From: Phocoena phocoena
Taxonomy: Eukaryota > Chordata > Mammalia > Artiodactyla > Phocoenidae
DNA length: 64,000 bases
NCBI RefSeq assembly: GCF_963924675.1
Contig: NC_089226.1
Location: 43,107,124 to 43,171,123, forward strand
Direction of reading: 5' to 3'
Shown here: in pieces, positions 59,420-64,000 of the stretch
Layout of the letters: each line of letters begins with the position of its first letter
How positions within the stretch are numbered: the stretch's first letter is position 1
Made by a program: the position numbers and the translations under genes
The notes under the pieces: model-generated
The model's database searches: none
What the model saw: the letters and a program-made list of their open reading frames with translations, nothing else
What the model was told of the DNA's origin: nothing

Positions 59420-59439
59420 TTTTTTGCATTTTTAAGATA

Positions 59440-60625
59440 TGGTTTTAAGATATCTTAGACAATTCATTCTAAAAGTAGGAAAGAACCATCTTTCTTAGCC
59501 CATAGATTTAGCTGACCTACTCCCTTCTCAAATCTAAATGCTTTCTCCTGATGGTGTAACTTCCTTCAAAAACCATCTGCTCTCTTGTTCTATTTTGTGA
59601 GACTTCATCCTCTTTCTCTGAACTTTACATTTTTATAATTTCAGTTTGATAAACAATAATATTAAGTGTATTTATGGTCAGGGTACCACAGATAATTATT
59701 TAAATGTAATTACTTTGCCATCACATAAACAAAGATAGTATTACAGCATTTAAATGGTAGAAGTCCAAAGTGTATGTAAATATAATCTAATGAGCCTAAT
59801 AAATAAGATAGTGGAAAAAGAAATGCTGTAAATACAATAACATTTACAAACATCTAGTTCTGAAACCACATTTTTAAAAAGATTAGATGTTTATAAATAA
59901 TATTTATGTTGTAAATATTACCACTAATTTTTTAAAAATGCCAGCTCATCACAATTTGAGTCAGGAGGATGACAAACTATTTGAGTGAGGAATGCTCCTG
60001 TAAAATTCCCAGAAGAACATCTAACTGCCCAAGTATACAAAAAATTGAATGTTAAAAAAAAAAATCTGGGATGCTTTTTTCAAGCCCATGACTATACACT
60101 GATCAATTTCTTCATCTATTTTTCTTTATAGCTGATTATGACATTTTGATTTCCCACTACTTATCTTAGACCAGTTGAAAGTAGATATCGCTAGAAGCAA
60201 AAATGAAAGTGGGCATGGTAAAAGTGTCAATGTATCAGAGCAGTCAATGAGAAAGGAACCATTCATATCTATCCTCCTCCAGTGTCCCAATGTAAACTCT
60301 GTGAAACTATACAAAGGAAAGATGTATTATACTCAAGCCTATATCACTGCTGAATTTTAGCTAAATCAAAGCCCCTGAAGTTATAAGACAATGTATTCAG
60401 GTAGGAAAAAATAAACTTTGGTCTATTTGTCATTAAGACTCCCCTCCCCCTGTTTATTCCCAATGTGTTTTTAAGGATGTTAATCATCATTAATATCAGC
60501 ATCAGCATCATCAACGTCATTATCATTATCATTGCCAAGTGCATTCATGAAACTTCAATCTGTTTGTTGCAAATTTAAGCAAGTAAAACAGATATGTGCC
60601 TTAACTTCTAAACTACCACTTTTTG
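59440..60625. other. Unassigned AT-rich sequence with a (TCA)n-like run
   Basis: 60484-60535 has an imperfect TCA/TTA repeat (ATCAGCATCAGCATCATCAACG, then ATTATC units). 59540-59640 may be a weak L2. Frames at 60126-60360 have no resemblance. Confidence 0.45.
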
Positions 60626-60627
60626 TA

Positions 60628-61085
60628 AATCCAGTTTTACTTAGATATATTTTATATATAATAACATTTAGTCATTTTTAGATGTATAGTTCTATGAGTT
60701 TTGACAAATTTATGTAGTTATGTAACAGAGCCCCCTATTTTCTCTGTTTCCCTTTGTAGTCAATCTCCACCTCTAACACCTAGTACCTATTGATAGATTT
60801 TTGTACCCAGAGGTTTACATTTTCCAGAATGTCAAATAGATGGGATCATGCAATATGTAGCCTATTATGTCTGGTATGTTTCATTTAGCAAAAACTTTTT
60901 AACATTCGTCCATACTGTTTCATGTTTCAGTAGCTTATTCATTTTTATTACTGAGTAGTTTTCCATTTCATGGTTACACCATAGTTTGTTTATCCGTGCA
61001 GCAGTTGATTGATATTTGGCTTGTTTTCAGGTGTGCACAATTATAAATAGAGCTGATATTAACTTTTGCATACAGGTTTTTGTGT
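60628..61085 (-). mobile_element. Ancient L1M 3'-end fragment
   Basis: Antisense order: ACTTAGATATATTTTATATATAATAAC, AACAGAGCCCCCTATTTTC, GATGGGATCATGCAATATGTAGCC, TCATTTAGCAAAAAC, GTTTCAGTAGC...ATTTTTATTACTGAGTAG, TTTGTTTATCCGTGCAGCAGTTG, AATTATAAATAGAGCTGATATTAAC. Confidence 0.8.
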
Positions 61086-62732
61086 TTAACTAAAAGCATT
61101 TAAATAATGACTTTAACTCAATGCCACATGAATATGCCATGAATTATAGTAAGGCCTTAAAATTTTTGATTGAAGAAATGATTAATAATTACTTCAATAA
61201 CAATGTTTCATATAATATATATAGAACAGCAATATATTAATACAGAGGTTGAACTCTTATTTATCACATATATATGAATTATAGTATAGTCATATTTATT
61301 CTATTCATTAACAATAGTCATCAAACATAGAGGTATAGAGAAAATCTACAAAATAACCTGGTGTTGTAATTAGTAACATTATTAGCATTATTTACATTGC
61401 AGTGGGAATGTTAAGACTCTCCTAATTTCTATTTTCTCCTATTTTTAACTTGGCTCTGTGCTTTCTGTACAAGACTCTAATTGAATAAGGGATATTATAT
61501 TTGCATAGTGCCAGGAAATTAAAGAATTTTGCTGATATGATCAGCTCTGCAAACATTTCCTAAAAATAAGAAGCCTCAAGATTTCCATTCTCCTTACAAG
61601 TGGTGATGGGATCCACATTTCTCCAGTTAGCCTCTCCCTCTTCTACTGCTGCTCACCAAGGAAAGAAAAAGAACTTCTGTCCGTGGGAATGCTATTCTAC
61701 CAAGTAGGTTCTTTAAAAAGACAAAATTATGTAATAAAGTCATGATATGATCTGTTTTCCCAGACCTCACTACCTAAATTTTTGGGAGCTTAACTAGGCT
61801 GGGCTGCCCTACAGGTAGTTTTAAATAGGTACATAGTCAGATGGCATGGCGTTTGGGTTATGGAGAAACTTTCCCTCCTTCTACCAATTCACCCCATAAT
61901 CCCAAGGTATATCCCCTTTAAGTCAACAAGACATTAATTATATACAATGGTTTGATTAAAGGTACGTTCTCTATATTTTAGAAACCCATACATTCTGAAA
62001 TTTAAAGCAAGACTTTTAATAAGAATGTATAATAATATCATAAGTCTCTTAGGGATTCTGAATTTCTTTTGACTATGGCTAATGAGGTATTATAAATTTT
62101 TCATTTGAATTATGCTGGTAACTGTGGAAATAGCTTAACATAGGTTATATATGAACATAATCTTATTATACATGCTGCATGATAGTGTGCTCATGTCAAG
62201 ATGTGTTCTGTGTTTAGTATTTCTTTGATAGTTTTTGCATTATTTTTAAGATTTATGTTACAAATGTAATTTTGCTTTCTCAGTTGGCACCCTCTAGGGT
62301 ATACCTATGTCTTCTGCACAGTTCTTGAGGCCATTCACTGTAGAAGATTTTGGTCTGATCATTATTCCAACATTAATAAGTTGGAATGAACATAAATGGC
62401 CTCTATAGAGCCAAGGATAGTTCTCTTCCTGACCCAGGGTTATTAACTAGACTTCCAAGGTGTATGAGAATGTGCACATTAACTAAGACAGCCTGCAATT
62501 CATGTTGTCTTGGGCTAACCTTAGGTTTACTGGTTTTGTAATTTCTTTCTATCCCAACATCAAAGGCTTGATAGGAAGTCTATAACTAACTGCCAGAGGG
62601 GGCGTCAGTCTAAAATTTTAATCATCAGCCAGCTGCTGTCCCCCCTTCCCTATGTCAGGGAATTATCAAAACAGTATAGAAAACACTTTTTCAGAACAAT
62701 ATTCATATTAGGGGTAGGGTATTGTCTTCATC
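61086..62732. other. Unassigned sequence
   Basis: 1.6 kb without a recognisable gene or transposon. Confidence 0.5.
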
Positions 62733-62745
62733 AAAAGCAATTGTA

Positions 62746-63956
62746 TTTCTCTTTCTGACTTACTTCACTCTGTATGACAGACTCTAAGTCCATCCACCTC
62801 ACTACAAATAACTCAATTTCGTTTCTTTTTATGATTAATATTCCATTATATATATGTGCCACATCTTCTTTATCCATTCATCTGTTGATGGACACTTAGT
62901 TTGCTTCCATGTCCTGGCTATTGTAGATAATGTTGCAATGAACATTGTGGTACATGTCTCTTTTTGATGTATGGTTTTCTCAGGGTATATGCCCAGTAGT
63001 GGGATTGCTGGGTCATATGGTAGGTCTATTTTTAGTTTTTTAAGGAACGTCCGTACTGTTCTCCATAGTAGCTGTATCAATTTACATTCCCACCAACAGT
63101 GTAAAAGGGTTCCCGTTTCACCACACCCTTTTTGGCACTTGTTGTTTCTAAATTTGTTGATAATAGCCATTCTGACCAGTGTGAGGTGATACCTCATTGT
63201 AGTTTTGACTTGCATTTCTCTAATAATTAGTGACGTTAAGCATCTTTTCATGTGCCTCTTGGTCATCTGTATGTCTTCTTTGGTGAAATATCTATTTAGG
63301 TCTTCTGCCCATTTTTTTAATTGGATTGTTTGTTTTTATGATATTGGCTCCATGTGCTGTTTGTATATGTTGGGAGATTAATCCTTTGTCTGTTGTTTCA
63401 TTTGCAAATATTTTCTCCCATTCTGAGAATTGTCTTTTCATCTTGTTGATGGTTTCCTTTGTTGTGTAAAAGCTTTAAAGTTTAATTAGGTCCCATTTGT
63501 TTACTTTTGTTTTTATTTTCTTTACTCTAAGGGTGGGTCAAAAAATATCTTGGTATGTTAACACATATATATGGAATCTAAAAAAAATGTTACCAATGAA
63601 CCTAGTGGCAGGGCAGGAATAAAGATGTAGACATAAAGAATAAATTTGAGTACATGGTGGAGAGGGGGAAGCTGGGGTGAAATGAGAGTAGCATCGACCT
63701 ATATACACTAACAAATGTGAAATAGTTAGAAGCATTTCACAAGAAATAATGAGAAGCAGCCACATAGCACAGGGAGATCAGGTTGTTTTTTTGCGACCAC
63801 CTAGAAGGGTGGGATAGGGAGGGTGGGAGGGAAGTTCAAGAGGGAGAGGATATGGGGATGTAAGTGTGCATGCGGCTGATTCACTTTGTTGTGCGACAGA
63901 GGCTAGCACAGTATTGTGAAGTAGTTATTCTCCAATAAAGGTCTATTCAAAAAGAA
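62746..63956. mobile_element. 5'-inverted L1 (twin-priming insertion) with 13-bp target duplication
   Basis: The left part (62746 to about 63551) is ORF2 C-terminal sequence on the minus strand; the right part (about 63554-63956) is the L1 3' UTR on the plus strand, with AATAAA at 63934 and a short A-rich tail. The inverted part ends with GTCAGAAAGAGAAA (reversed) and the plus part starts at TATGTTAACAC, so only about 10 bases of L1 are missing between them. AAAAGCAATTGTA flanks the whole unit exactly at 62733-62745 and 63957-63969, proving a single insertion event. Confidence 0.96.
62835..63266 (-). pseudogene. L1 ORF2 C-terminal fragment, uninterrupted 143-codon frame
   Basis: Open for 143 codons with [19 protein letters not shown], the Cys-rich motif [19 protein letters not shown] (about residues 44-62), [17 protein letters not shown] and CPSSDEW-type CPSTDEW near the end. 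These are the C-terminal residues of the L1 reverse transcriptase protein, cut off on both sides by the inversion. The lack of stops shows the insertion is fairly young. It has no start or promoter of its own. Confidence 0.93.
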
Positions 63957-64000
63957 AAAAGCAATTGTAAAAGCTTGTTATTCTTTGGAAAAGATAGCTC

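Noticed and set aside
1..64000. A previously undescribed biological system
   Set aside because: Nothing in the window forms a gene cluster; all coding-like sequence is retrotransposon or retrocopy remnant, and the rest is non-coding mammalian DNA.

Overview
The window reads as nuclear DNA of a cetartiodactyl mammal, most likely a cetacean. Four tRNA-derived SINEs of the cetacean/artiodactyl CHR type and several L1 copies of the cetartiodactyl type support this (the family assignment is from recall, not from a search). The sequence is AT-rich, has no multi-exon gene that I can recognise, and looks like an intergenic gene desert or a very large intron. No prokaryotic operon, CRISPR array, RNA gene or functional protein-coding gene was found. 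I did not find a new biological system; what stands out is the well-preserved record of transposition.

Layout. 0-12.5 kb: ancient, fragmented L1, L2 and MIR pieces in AT-rich unassigned sequence, plus one processed pseudogene of TMEM167A (kish-A) at about 5.0-5.4 kb on the minus strand. 12.6-19.8 kb: a full-length but dead L1 on the plus strand. 19.8-28.7 kb: old L1M, a MaLR-type LTR, MIR and L2 remnants, and a SINE at 26.0 kb. 28.7-35.95 kb: a second full-length dead L1 on the minus strand. The two 7.2-kb L1s form a large inverted pair about 8.9 kb apart. 36-49 kb: old L2/MIR fragments, two 5'-truncated young L1 tails, SINEs at 42.8 and 48.8 kb, and a 210-bp hAT-like DNA transposon with an exact 8-bp target duplication. 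49.2-53.05 kb: a short L1 3' end, an ancient L1M/HAL1-like element, a MIR, an L2 and a SINE. 53.06-56.5 kb: the most repeat-poor stretch. 56.5-59.4 kb: two LTR-like repeats and a 175-bp L1 end with a perfect 16-bp target duplication. 60.6-61.1 kb: an ancient L1M end. 62.7-63.97 kb: an L1 whose 5' part is inverted relative to its 3' part, flanked by a 13-bp duplication (a twin-priming insertion).

The genes do not work together: every coding-like stretch is a retrotransposon ORF remnant or a retrocopy. Family names for ancient repeats rest on visual recall of consensus sequences and need a repeat-library search to confirm.
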